Origin: Bacteroidota bacterium
GTDB taxonomy: Bacteria > Bacteroidota > Bacteroidia > JABDFU01
DNA length: 57,882 nucleotides
Assembly: GCA_016183775.1 (NCBI GenBank)
Contig: JACPDY010000022.1
Location: 1-57,882 of the forward strand
Direction of reading: 5' to 3'
Position 1 is the stretch's first letter. The number at the start of each line of letters is the position of its first letter. A program made the translations under genes and the position numbers. Positions 38,568 through 46,877 of the stretch are shown here, piece by piece. The notes under the pieces are model-generated. The model did no database searches. It was not told the DNA's origin and saw only the letters and a list, made by a program, of their open reading frames with translations.

Positions 38568-40574
38568 ATGAACAAAAAAAAGCAAAAAGAAAAAGTACAG
38601 CAACATTCTTCGGCAACAATTCCGGAATTGGCAAGTAACTCTTTTAACCTTACACGGGTTCTTGGGTTTTTCCTTTTTGCATTTACATTCATTCTATACA
38701 CTAATACCATCAACCATGATTACGCTCTTGATGATGTAGCCTGCATTCAGCAAAATAAATTTACAAAGATGGGCTTCGCCGGAATACCAAGCATGCTTAA
38801 AACATTTTACTGGCAGGGCTATTGGGATCAGAATTCGGGTGTATACAGGCCATTGTCGATGATAACGTTCGCTATAGAATACCAGTTCTTTAAGGACAAT
38901 CCGCATATCAGTCATTTTATCAGCGTTATGCTTTACGCGTTGACAATTGTATTGTTGTTTCATGTTTTACGCCGCTTGTTCACCGACCGATCAGTGATAT
39001 TTCCATTTGCAATAACTCTTTTGTTTGCGACACACCCCACTCATACAGAAGTAGTGGCGAATATTAAAAGCCGGGACGAGTTGCTGTGTTTTATTTTTTT
39101 CCTGCTCACATTGTCAAACATTCTTCTCTATGTTCAAAAAAACCTGAACAAAAATTTAATATTGGCACTTGTTTGCTTTTTCCTGTCATTGTTTTCAAAA
39201 GAAGGAGCATTGGTATACTTAGGCATCATACCGCTTACACTTTATTTTTTCATGACAGCCGACAATAAAAAGATAATCCGCATAACAGCTCAGCTTGGCG
39301 CTGTGGCGCTTGCATTTATCGTGCTTCACGAATATGTTATTTCACACGGTCCCCCGACACACACCTACTCCTATCATGATAACGCGCTCGTGGCCGCACC
39401 AAACCTGGCAAGCCGCTTGGCTACCGCGATATTGATCTTAGGGCACTATCTAAAGCTGCTGTTCATACCACATCCGCTATCGTATGATTACTCATTCAAC
39501 CAGTTTCCGGCCACGGGATTCAGTAACCCTATTGTATTACTTAGTTTACTTATTCATGTCGGACTTTTTATTTATGCGTTAAAGTCGTTCAAGCGGAAAA
39601 ATATGTATGCCTACATTATACTATTTTATTTAACCGGTATGTCAATGGTATCGAATGTTTTCATGCTTATCGGCGCTACAATGGCCGACCGGATGCTTTA
39701 TGCTCCATCTCTTGCATTCAGCATTGGGGTTGCCTGGTTCATTTTAAATTACACCAAAAGTGATCTCCGGGAAAAACCATTTTCATCAATCGCAGATTTT
39801 TATAAAAGCTATTCAAAACCATTACTAACGATCCTTGTTATAGTATTAGCTTTCTCGGCTAAAGTTTTTACACGCAATGCCGACTGGGAAAATAACTTTA
39901 CGCTATTTGCAAAAGATGTAACAGCGTCGTCCGGCAGTTCGCGTACACATTATAACTACGGAACAGAACTGATGTTCAGAAAAGCCTTTACAGAAACTGA
40001 TTCGTTAAAAAAGATGGACGTACTGGATGAAGTGATAAAGGAGTTGGAAATATCCGCGCATATTGACTCTATTGACCCCGGTACATATCTTAATTTAAGC
40101 ACAGCTTATTACCAGCGAAAAAATTATCCGAAAGCGATCGAGACCGCTTTGCTCGCCACGCGATACAATCCCAGCGATGGCAAAGCCTATTCAACACTTG
40201 GCAACTCCTATTACCGTACCGGCAATTACGACCTGGCTATTGAAAGCCTGAGATCTGCAATTGCCAAAGGATTTGGCGAACAGGAAGCCTATAACACAAT
40301 TGGTGTTTCATACTTCGGCAAAAAAGATTACGTGAACGCTATCGAAGCGTTTAAAAAATCGACTGAAATAAACCCGAAAGACATTACAGCGCTGAACAAT
40401 TTAGGGAGCGCTTACGGGTTAACCGGGAATTACAACATGGCCATTGAAACTTTCCGCAAAAGCTACGCGGTTGATTCATTGAATAAAACAACTCTTTATT
40501 ACCTCGCAATTACTTATCAGAATGTGAAGGATACAGCGAATGCGAGAGTGTTTACGGTGAAATACAAGAAATAA
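38568..40574 (+). CDS. TMTC-like polytopic membrane protein with C-terminal TPR repeats
   Basis: 668 residues. The N-terminal two thirds have about ten membrane helices. The opening loop NHDYALDDVACIQQNKF, the YRPLSMITFAIEYQFF motif and HPTHTEVVANIKSRDELL are the signatures of the TMTC/GT-C mannosyltransferase-like family. DD and E-rich loop positions suit a GT-C active site. From about 490 to 660 there are at least four TPR units (YLNLSTAYYQRKNYPKAIE, YSTLGNSYYRTGNYDLAIE). It likely transfers a sugar from a lipid carrier to exported proteins, but this is inferred. Confidence 0.8.
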   Translation: MNKKKQKEKVQQHSSATIPELASNSFNLTRVLGFFLFAFTFILYTNTINHDYALDDVACIQQNKFTKMGFAGIPSMLKTFYWQGYWDQNSGVYRPLSMITFAIEYQFFKDNPHISHFISVMLYALTIVLLFHVLRRLFTDRSVIFPFAITLLFATHPTHTEVVANIKSRDELLCFIFFLLTLSNILLYVQKNLNKNLILALVCFFLSLFSKEGALVYLGIIPLTLYFFMTADNKKIIRITAQLGAVALAFIVLHEYVISHGPPTHTYSYHDNALVAAPNLASRLATAILILGHYLKLLFIPHPLSYDYSFNQFPATGFSNPIVLLSLLIHVGLFIYALKSFKRKNMYAYIILFYLTGMSMVSNVFMLIGATMADRMLYAPSLAFSIGVAWFILNYTKSDLREKPFSSIADFYKSYSKPLLTILVIVLAFSAKVFTRNADWENNFTLFAKDVTASSGSSRTHYNYGTELMFRKAFTETDSLKKMDVLDEVIKELEISAHIDSIDPGTYLNLSTAYYQRKNYPKAIETALLATRYNPSDGKAYSTLGNSYYRTGNYDLAIESLRSAIAKGFGEQEAYNTIGVSYFGKKDYVNAIEAFKKSTEINPKDITALNNLGSAYGLTGNYNMAIETFRKSYAVDSLNKTTLYYLAITYQNVKDTANARVFTVKYKK

Positions 40575-40584
40575 CAGCAATTTG

Positions 40585-41259
40585 TTAAAAATCCGGAATA
40601 TAAACCGGCGAATTACAATCCATATCTTTTTTGCTTTTGCCGAATACACGTTTTACGCCTACGCGTAACTCAAAGGCATTGTTTTTAATGTGAAGTCCGC
40701 CAACACTGTATGCCTTCATAATATCGGGATTATAAAAAGCTTCGGTAAAAAATTTATACGGACCGTAGGCAACAAACTCATTTCCCACCCCTATCGCCAA
40801 ACTAACATGTAAGGGTTTAAAAGCCCCTGTTACACGGGGATTATCGCTCCCACCCGACAATTTATACTCCAAGCGCGGGCCGATCAAAAAGTATGGTATT
40901 ATGCTTACTAATTCGGTGCGAAACTTTAAATAATTATTAAAACAGATATAATTCAGTTTGGTACTGTAATTTGCCGCACTTGTTTTTTCAGCACTCCCCT
41001 TTTGGTTAAACTGAAACTCAGACACCCATCTAAAATAATCATCACTGAAAAACTCTGCCAGTACACTGCCATTAAACCCCAATATATACTTCTTTCTTTC
41101 GCTGGTCTTCAAGTTGTCGTCGGTCCAGCGTTCATTACCGTAAGTTACGCCGACTGTAACGCCAAGCGCATTGAAGAACTGAGCGTGCAAGGGAATTAAA
41201 AATGTAGAATTAAAAATTAAAAATGAGAGAAGTATCAGGATTTTCAATTTGCGTTTCAT
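40585..41259 (-). CDS. Predicted outer-membrane beta-barrel protein
   Basis: 224 residues. Signal peptide about 1-26 (ILILLSFLIFNSTFLIPLHAQ). Alternating strands (GVTVGVTYGNERW, YFRWVSEFQFNQKG, IIPYFLIGPRLEYKL, AFELRVGVKRVF) resemble the PorT-type small barrels of the phylum. It converges on the TPR membrane protein with only 10 nt between stops and no terminator. Function unknown. Confidence 0.75.
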   Translation of the reverse strand: MKRKLKILILLSFLIFNSTFLIPLHAQFFNALGVTVGVTYGNERWTDDNLKTSERKKYILGFNGSVLAEFFSDDYFRWVSEFQFNQKGSAEKTSAANYSTKLNYICFNNYLKFRTELVSIIPYFLIGPRLEYKLSGGSDNPRVTGAFKPLHVSLAIGVGNEFVAYGPYKFFTEAFYNPDIMKAYSVGGLHIKNNAFELRVGVKRVFGKSKKDMDCNSPVYIPDF

Positions 41260-41298
41260 ATTTATTCTGATAACAAGTTCCTAACATAATAAAAATCA

Positions 41299-41389
41299 GT
41301 GTCATTCCGGGCATAGCGAGCAATCGGGTTGTGCGTAAGCTTATCTCCCCCCTCAAATGCCAGATTCCTCGCCATGCTCGGAATGACAC
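41299..41389. repeat. Palindromic repeat (tgtcattccg... type)
   Basis: Two 27-nt arms (41299-41325 and 41363-41389) are inverted copies with three mismatches, around a 37-nt centre. Arms begin gtgtcattccg and carry a cgag core. This looks like a small dispersed extragenic palindrome. It lies in the leader between two genes transcribed leftward and may act as a terminator or RNA stem. No coding capacity. Confidence 0.7.
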
Positions 41390-41420
41390 AAATCCTGGAA
41401 CAATAAATTCCTGCCAATTA

Positions 41421-42305
41421 TCACGCGCTCACCGCTTCTATATCCTTATTCACCTTTTTCACCAATCCCTGCAACACTTTTCCGGGGCCAACCTCAACAA
41501 AAGAAGTGGCACCATCGGCGATCATTTGCTGTATTGTCTGAGTCCATTTTACAGGAGCGGTTAATTGAGATATTAAATTTTTCTTTATTTGTTCCGGATC
41601 TGAAACTGCATTCGCAGTCACGTTCTGATAAACCGGACAAATGGGCTTACTAAATAAAGTCGAGTTGATCGCGGCCTCCAGCTCAATGCGCGCCGGTTCC
41701 ATTAAGGGCGAGTGGAATGCACCGCCTACAGGCAACAGCAACGCACGTTTTGCACCTGCTGCCTTTAATTTTTCACAGGCAATAGTTACACCATTTGTGG
41801 TGCCTGATATTACAAGCTGCCCGGGGCAATTGTAATTGGCAGCTACAACAACTTCCCCGCTTGCAGTTATTTCAGCGCAGATCGTCTCAACAACTTTATC
41901 ATCGAGGTTTAAAATAGCAGCCATGGTTGAGGGTTTCGCTTCGCAGGCTTTTTGCATAGCCATCGCACGCTTTGACACCAATACCAGCGCATCTTCAAAC
42001 GTAAGTGTTTGATTAGCCATCAACGCCGAAAATTCTCCCAGGGAGTGCCCCGCCACCATATCGGGCATAAATGATACGCCCAATGCTTTTGCCAATATTA
42101 CAGAATGTAGAAAAATGGCAGGCTGCGTCACTTTCGTTTGCTTCAGCTCCTCCTCAGTTCCTCCAAATAAAATATCGGTGATGCGAAAATCAAGAATGCT
42201 ATTGGCTTTTTCAAACAGTTCTTTTGCCTGAATTGATGTTTCATAAAGCTCTTTGCCCATTCCGGGAAACTGTGAGCCTTGTCCGGGGAAGATGTATGCT
42301 TTCAT
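41421..42305 (-). CDS. fabD: Malonyl-CoA:ACP transacylase
   Basis: 294 residues. Start FPGQGSQFPGMGKEL, nucleophile Ser88 in AGHSLGEFSAL, second catalytic residue in AFHSPLMEPA, and Q-rich oxyanion stretch TQPAIFLHS. It loads malonyl onto ACP for fatty acid synthesis. It is downstream of folE on the same strand (46 nt). Confidence 0.97.
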   Translation of the reverse strand: MKAYIFPGQGSQFPGMGKELYETSIQAKELFEKANSILDFRITDILFGGTEEELKQTKVTQPAIFLHSVILAKALGVSFMPDMVAGHSLGEFSALMANQTLTFEDALVLVSKRAMAMQKACEAKPSTMAAILNLDDKVVETICAEITASGEVVVAANYNCPGQLVISGTTNGVTIACEKLKAAGAKRALLLPVGGAFHSPLMEPARIELEAAINSTLFSKPICPVYQNVTANAVSDPEQIKKNLISQLTAPVKWTQTIQQMIADGATSFVEVGPGKVLQGLVKKVNKDIEAVSA

Positions 42306-42320
42306 TTTCGTTTGTTTCAG

Positions 42321-42346
42321 GTTTCAGGTTGAGTTTAACCTGAAAC
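42321..42346 (-). terminator. Hairpin between folE and fabD
   Basis: Perfect 10-bp inverted repeat gtttcaggtt/aacctgaaac with a 6-nt loop. It is placed just after the folE stop and before the fabD start, so it may attenuate or end the folE transcript. The left part extends into gtttcaggtttcaggtt (42314-42330), which also occurs at 21678-21694. Confidence 0.5.
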
Positions 42347-42351
42347 TATTT

Positions 42352-42951
42352 TCAATGTAACTTAGATGATATCAATGTGATAAACTCCTTTCGTGTCGTC
42401 TCCTTCAAAAATTCCCCGGTAAATGCCGATGTAGTTGTTACCGAATTTTGCTTTTGCACACCCCGCATTTGCATACACAGATGCGTGGCTTCAATTACAA
42501 CAGCTACGCCAATAGGATTAAGGGTCGCATGTATACAATCCCGTATTTCAACCGTAAGACGTTCCTGCACCTGAAGTCTGCGTGCAAACGCATCAACTAC
42601 CCGTGGTATTTTGCTCAATCCAACAATGTGCCCGTTTGGAATATAGGCTATATGCGCCTTACCTATGAATGGCAATAAATGATGTTCACAAAGCGAATAC
42701 ACCTCAATATCCTTTACAATCACCATTTGTTTATACTCATCTTTGAACATTGCCGATCGCAGGATCGCCGCCGGATCAATACAATGACCGTGAGTTAAAT
42801 ATTGTAATGCCTTTGCAACACGGTAAGGCGTCTTTTCAAGGCCTTCACGTTTTGTATCTTCACCCAGCTTCTCCAGGATATCTTTATAATATTCCGCGAT
42901 TTGTTCGGTTACACCGGAATTGTATTCTTCTGTTTTTTTATAGTTAGCCAT
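42352..42951 (-). CDS. folE: GTP cyclohydrolase I
   Basis: 199 residues. Zinc ligands Cys88 and His91 ([10 protein letters not shown]) and Cys159 ([10 protein letters not shown]), substrate-binding [13 protein letters not shown]. It makes 7,8-dihydroneopterin triphosphate from GTP, feeding folate and, through queD encoded 550 nt upstream, queuosine-type deazapurines. Confidence 0.97.
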   Translation of the reverse strand: MANYKKTEEYNSGVTEQIAEYYKDILEKLGEDTKREGLEKTPYRVAKALQYLTHGHCIDPAAILRSAMFKDEYKQMVIVKDIEVYSLCEHHLLPFIGKAHIAYIPNGHIVGLSKIPRVVDAFARRLQVQERLTVEIRDCIHATLNPIGVAVVIEATHLCMQMRGVQKQNSVTTTSAFTGEFLKETTRKEFITLISSKLH

Positions 42952-42998
42952 GTAATTGGTTGTCCGTTCTCAGTTGTTAGTTGTTGGTATTGAACTGA

Positions 42999-43472
42999 CT
43001 ATTTACTTTTAAAATATGACATAAGGAGTTCGTATAGCTTTTTTTCTTCGCCGGGTGAACCAGAATAAAATGATGTCGCCGGTGTTTTTATCGAATCTTC
43101 ATAATACTCAAAATAGCTGCTTGCCGTATTATCAAGCGTTATTATCACTTTTAATACAGCCACATCCCCCATCTTTATCATCATATCGCCTTTATCAGGC
43201 AATTTATTCAACAAAGAAATGATCTCTCCCAAAACTTCCTTATCATTTATTTCCCTGACCAGTGGAGGTATTCCATCCCTTGAGTCAGATATTTTTTTAT
43301 AAAAGTGAAGAGTTATTTTTTCACATTTGTTTATTTTAAATGTTTCTATGTATTTCATGTTAGCTTCCTTTGTTTTGTATTGATTTACATTCACTCCCTG
43401 TGCATAATGATCGGGATTAAATAATAACAAGCTAATAAATAAGGTAAAATATTGTATAGCACTGTTACACAT
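42999..43472 (-). CDS. Hypothetical exported protein
   Basis: 157 residues from the ATG at 43472, preferred because MCNSAIQYFTLFISLLLF...YAQG is then a signal peptide and overlap with queD is avoided. A start at 43523 would overlap queD by 23 nt. Mature part is small, with KYIETFKINKCEKITLHFYK and KLYELLMSYFKSK. No family recognised. It lies between queD and folE on the same strand, but its exported nature argues against a role in pterin synthesis. Confidence 0.6.
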   Translation of the reverse strand: MCNSAIQYFTLFISLLLFNPDHYAQGVNVNQYKTKEANMKYIETFKINKCEKITLHFYKKISDSRDGIPPLVREINDKEVLGEIISLLNKLPDKGDMMIKMGDVAVLKVIITLDNTASSYFEYYEDSIKTPATSFYSGSPGEEKKLYELLMSYFKSK

Positions 43473-43500
43473 AGACCATTTATTGTGAAAGAAGTCCGAA

Positions 43501-43914
43501 CTAATTGCCAAAATATTCAACATAATTATTCTCCGTTTCCACCAATTTCACACAATGTAATTTACAACCAAGTTTATTGATATGCGGCTCCAGTTGCTTC
43601 CAGATTTCGATGGCAACGACTTCCGTGGTAGCCATTTTTCCTTTCATAAAATCAACGTCAAGATTAATATTTTTATGATCCAGCTTATCCACTACATATT
43701 TTTTGATAACCGAACTTATGTCTATTAAATTAGCGCAATAACCGGTTTCAGGGTCAACAGGTCCCTTAACTGTTGTAAGTAATTCATAATTATGCCCATG
43801 CCAGTTGGGGTTGGCACACTTTCCGAATTTTTCCAGATTTTTTTCGTCATTCCAATCGGGCCGGAATAATTTATGCGCCGCGCTAAAGCGTTCTCTTCGT
43901 GTTATATAAACCAT
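43501..43914 (-). CDS. queD: 6-carboxy-5,6,7,8-tetrahydropterin synthase (QueD/PTPS family)
   Basis: 137 residues. Zinc ligands His14 (FSAAHKL), His39 and His41 (NWHGHNY), catalytic Cys33 (GKCANPNW), and the Glu of VETENNYVEYF near the end. It turns dihydroneopterin triphosphate into 6-carboxytetrahydropterin. folE nearby provides the substrate. A 6-pyruvoyl-tetrahydropterin synthase activity is the alternative within the same family. Confidence 0.9.
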   Translation of the reverse strand: MVYITRRERFSAAHKLFRPDWNDEKNLEKFGKCANPNWHGHNYELLTTVKGPVDPETGYCANLIDISSVIKKYVVDKLDHKNINLDVDFMKGKMATTEVVAIEIWKQLEPHINKLGCKLHCVKLVETENNYVEYFGN

Positions 43915-43933
43915 TTCAATAAAATATATAATG

Positions 43934-43941
43934 CAAACCTA
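43934..43941 (-). promoter_or_regulatory. Possible -7 element for queD
   Basis: The minus strand reads TAGGTTTG, an exact TAnnTTTG, 19 nt upstream of the queD ATG. No TTTG at the best -33 distance. Confidence 0.45.
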
Positions 43942-44134
43942 CAAGATTTTTTCCCAAATAAACATAAACAAAGATTAAAAATCATCTGGGTTCCTCCTCA
44001 CCATTAAAATAGTCAATTCGTCCGGGAGAAATATAACTTTATTGTTACCCTCTAAAAACAAATTTGAATGACCGGATCAAAATAATGAAACAATGTATCA
44101 AAATCTGCATCATTCCAATATTCCATCATAGATT

Positions 44135-44164
44135 TTTGCAAATAGGCGTATTATTATAGCTTTG
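44135..44164 (+). promoter_or_regulatory. Bacteroidota-type promoter for mqnB-mqnD
   Basis: TTTG (44135-44138), 18-nt spacer and TAGCTTTG (44157-44164), followed after 22 nt by the mqnB ATG. The spacer is one base short of the usual range. Confidence 0.6.
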
Positions 44165-44186
44165 TATTGCTTAACTTAAACTACAT

Positions 44187-44843
44187 ATGAATATTTTAAT
44201 TGCATCGGCAACATTCACAGAGATCGAGCATTTATTGGATAAGGTTGAGGTTTATCAGAATTACAATAACACTATTCTTGAGGCCGGTTATAACACTGTT
44301 GATATTAAATTTTATGTAAGCGGCGTGGGCATGTCGGCCATGGGTTATGCAATGGGAAAGGCGCTGAACGACGGTTATGACATGGCTTTGAACATTGGCA
44401 TTGCCGGTTCCTTTTCAAAAAAAACCGAACTTGGACAAGTAGTAAATGTTACACACGATATTTTTTCTGAACTGGGAGCCGAGGACGGGGATAAATTTTT
44501 AACACTTCATGAGCTGAACCTGATCGGCACCAATGAAGTCAATAACAACTCTACCCTTAAAAATAAAGTGATCGACCAACTTCCAAAGGCAAAAGGCATA
44601 ACTGTGAACACTGTTCATGGTAACGAGCAAAGTATAAAAAAAATAGTTCAACGCCTCAATCCGGATATTGAAAGCATGGAAGGTGCCGCCTTTATGTTCG
44701 CCTGCAAAAAAGAAAGTTTACCTTTTGCACAGATCAGATCCATTTCAAATTATGTTGACCGAAGAAATAAAAACAACTGGAACATACCTCTTGCACTCGA
44801 AAATTTAAGCAGCGCTATCATTAAAGTGCTGGATGCCTTCTGA
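44187..44843 (+). CDS. mqnB: Futalosine hydrolase
   Basis: 218 residues, nucleoside phosphorylase-like fold. GVGMSAMGYAMG, ALNIGIAGSF and ESMEGAAFMFACKKESLPFAQIRSISNYV match the 5'-methylthioadenosine/futalosine hydrolase group. The directly following mqnD (3-nt gap) decides for futalosine hydrolase. It removes hypoxanthine from futalosine in the alternative menaquinone pathway. mqnA and mqnC are not in this window. Confidence 0.93.
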   Translation: MNILIASATFTEIEHLLDKVEVYQNYNNTILEAGYNTVDIKFYVSGVGMSAMGYAMGKALNDGYDMALNIGIAGSFSKKTELGQVVNVTHDIFSELGAEDGDKFLTLHELNLIGTNEVNNNSTLKNKVIDQLPKAKGITVNTVHGNEQSIKKIVQRLNPDIESMEGAAFMFACKKESLPFAQIRSISNYVDRRNKNNWNIPLALENLSSAIIKVLDAF

Positions 44844-44846
44844 TAA

Positions 44847-45695
44847 ATGAGCACACTACTAACTTTAGGCTTCTCACCCTGTCCTAACGATTGCTTTATA
44901 TTTGACGCAATGATCCATGGGAAAATTGACACAGAGGACCTTGTGTTCGATGTAACAATGACTGATGTAGAAAACCTGAACAAAAAGGCTTTTGAAGGGA
45001 CCATTGATATCACCAAACTTAGCTATCATGCGTATGCTTATTTAACTGATAAATACGCTTTATTAAATTCAGGTAGTGCTTTAGGAAAGGGCTGCGGGCC
45101 GCTATTAATTTCCAAATTCCAGGTCTCAAATCTCAAATCTCAAATCTCAAATCTCAAAATAGCTATTCCGGGAAAATATACCACTGCCAATTTATTATTC
45201 AGTCTTGCCTACCCAAATGCGAAAAATAAAGTTGAAATGGTCTTTTCTGAAATTGAAGATGCTGTCTTAAATGGCAGGGTTGATGCGGGTGTTATTATTC
45301 ACGAAAACCGCTTTACTTATGAAGCAAAAGGATTAAAAAAGATCATTGACCTGGGAGAATATTGGGAACAACATACACAATACCCTATTCCGTTAGGAGG
45401 TATTGTGGTGAACCGTCGCATAGACAAACCTATTCAACAAAAAATAAATCGTGTATTAAGAAAGAGTATTGAATATGCATTTGCAAATCCCGCAGATAGT
45501 CGGGCTTTTGTGAAAGCCAATGCCCAGGAAATGAGCGATGAAGTGATCCAAAAACACATTGACCTTTATGTAAATAATTATACCATTGAACTTGGTAAGG
45601 AAGGGAAAAAAGCAATTCATTTACTTTTTGAAGAAATAAAGAAACTCGGCATTGTTCCAAATACAAATCTCATTCCTCATTTCATTATTGAATAA
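44847..45695 (+). CDS. mqnD: 1,4-dihydroxy-6-naphthoate synthase
   Basis: 282 residues. Start LGFSPCPNDCFIFDAMIHGKI, then TKLSYHAYAYL, GSALGKGCGPLL and IAIPGKYTTANLLFSLAYP are signatures of MqnD, a periplasmic-binding-protein-fold enzyme that turns cyclic dehypoxanthinyl futalosine into 1,4-dihydroxy-6-naphthoate. Between GPLLISK and IAIPGKYTT the protein has an extra loop of about 20 residues with a 7-residue period (SNLKSQI). It is encoded by five perfect 7-nt repeats (45124-45158). The frame is open with five copies. Confidence 0.94.
   Translation: MSTLLTLGFSPCPNDCFIFDAMIHGKIDTEDLVFDVTMTDVENLNKKAFEGTIDITKLSYHAYAYLTDKYALLNSGSALGKGCGPLLISKFQVSNLKSQISNLKIAIPGKYTTANLLFSLAYPNAKNKVEMVFSEIEDAVLNGRVDAGVIIHENRFTYEAKGLKKIIDLGEYWEQHTQYPIPLGGIVVNRRIDKPIQQKINRVLRKSIEYAFANPADSRAFVKANAQEMSDEVIQKHIDLYVNNYTIELGKEGKKAIHLLFEEIKKLGIVPNTNLIPHFIIE
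45124..45158 (+). repeat. Five tandem tctcaaa heptamers inside mqnD
   Basis: Copies at 45124, 45131, 45138, 45145 and 45152 are perfect. Seven is not a multiple of three, so gain or loss of one or two units would shift the mqnD frame; three units would keep it. Confidence 0.95.
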
Positions 45696-45748
45696 TCTTA
45701 AAATTCTCACGGTATCACGCTGTATATGTTGATTTTTAGTCGGGCACC

Positions 45749-45870
45749 TTTGCCACAAAAACACTAACCTGCCTGCCAAAGTAAGGGGGAGCAGCGCCTC
45801 GGCAGGCAGGAACACGAAAGCCCGCAAAAAATTTAGTGAAATTTCGCGCTTTCGTGTTTTGGTGGCGAAA
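45749..45870. repeat. Nested palindromic element before hldD
   Basis: Three nested inverted repeats: outer gccac-aaaacac (45752-45764 with 45854-45866), then cctgcctgcc/ggcaggcagg (45768-45777 with 45801-45810), then aacacgaaagc/gctttcgtgtt (45811-45821 with 45848-45858). It fills most of the 216-nt gap between mqnD and hldD and carries no gene. Probably a dispersed palindromic repeat. It could also end the mqnD transcript. Confidence 0.65.
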
Positions 45871-45911
45871 AAACAGAATTCAATTTGTAATTTAGCGCAA
45901 ATTCTTATCCA

Positions 45912-46877
45912 ATGATAGTTGTTACAGGTGCGGCAGGTTTTATAGGTAGTTGCCTGGTAGGCAAACTAAATGCCGAAGGGTATAAGGACATTGTAATAGT
46001 TGATGATTTTTCGGCTAAGCAAAAAATGCCAAACCTTGAAGGCAAAACCTTTTCACACAAGATACACCGCGATGATTTTCCAAAATGGTTGCGGGATAAT
46101 CACCGTTTCACACAATTCATATTTCACATTGGTGCGCGAACCGACACTACGGAATTTAATAAAGAAATTTTTGACCGGCTGAATTTAAATTATACCAAAG
46201 AGCTTTGGAACATTTGTGTTGAATTCGGTTTACCCTTTGTATACGCTTCATCAGCCGCTACCTACGGATTGGGAGAACTTGGCTATAATGATGATCATGA
46301 TGTGGTTGAGAAACTAAAACCATTAAATCCATACGGAGAATCGAAAAACGAATTTGACAAATGGGCATTGAAACAACCGTCCAAACCATACTTTTGGGCG
46401 GGCCTGAAATTTTTTAATGTGTACGGTCCGAACGAATACCACAAGGCCCGCATGGCTTCAGTAGTATTTCACGCGTTTAACCAGATAAAAGATAAAGGAT
46501 CTGTAAAACTATTCAGGTCGCACAATCCCAAATATAAAGATGGCGAACAACTGCGCGATTTTGTATATGTGAAAGATGTGGTGGAAGTGTGCATGTTTTT
46601 GATGCAGCACCGTAAGGACTCCGGCCTTTATAATTTAGGCTCCGGCAAAGCGAGGACTTTCCTTGACCTGGTCAATAACACTTATCATGCGCTTAACAAA
46701 CAACCAAAAATTGAATTCATTGATACTCCTGTTGACATACGCGACAAATACCAATACTTTACCGAGGCCAATATGAATAAGCTGAGGTCGATCGGCTACA
46801 GCAAAAATTTTCACTCGCTTGAAGAAGGGATAAAGGATTATGTGGTAAATTATCTTGCCGATGGCAAGTATGCCTGA
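45912..46877 (+). CDS. hldD: ADP-L-glycero-D-manno-heptose 6-epimerase
   Basis: 321 residues, short-chain dehydrogenase fold. VTGAAGFIGSCLVGKLN (NADP loop), IGARTDTTE, ASSAATYG, NPYGESKNEFD (YxxxK) and FFNVYGPNEYHKARMASVVF are characteristic of HldD/RfaD. It converts the D-glycero to the L-glycero form of ADP-heptose for the LPS inner core. Its stop is one base from the end of a convergent gene. Confidence 0.95.
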   Translation: MIVVTGAAGFIGSCLVGKLNAEGYKDIVIVDDFSAKQKMPNLEGKTFSHKIHRDDFPKWLRDNHRFTQFIFHIGARTDTTEFNKEIFDRLNLNYTKELWNICVEFGLPFVYASSAATYGLGELGYNDDHDVVEKLKPLNPYGESKNEFDKWALKQPSKPYFWAGLKFFNVYGPNEYHKARMASVVFHAFNQIKDKGSVKLFRSHNPKYKDGEQLRDFVYVKDVVEVCMFLMQHRKDSGLYNLGSGKARTFLDLVNNTYHALNKQPKIEFIDTPVDIRDKYQYFTEANMNKLRSIGYSKNFHSLEEGIKDYVVNYLADGKYA

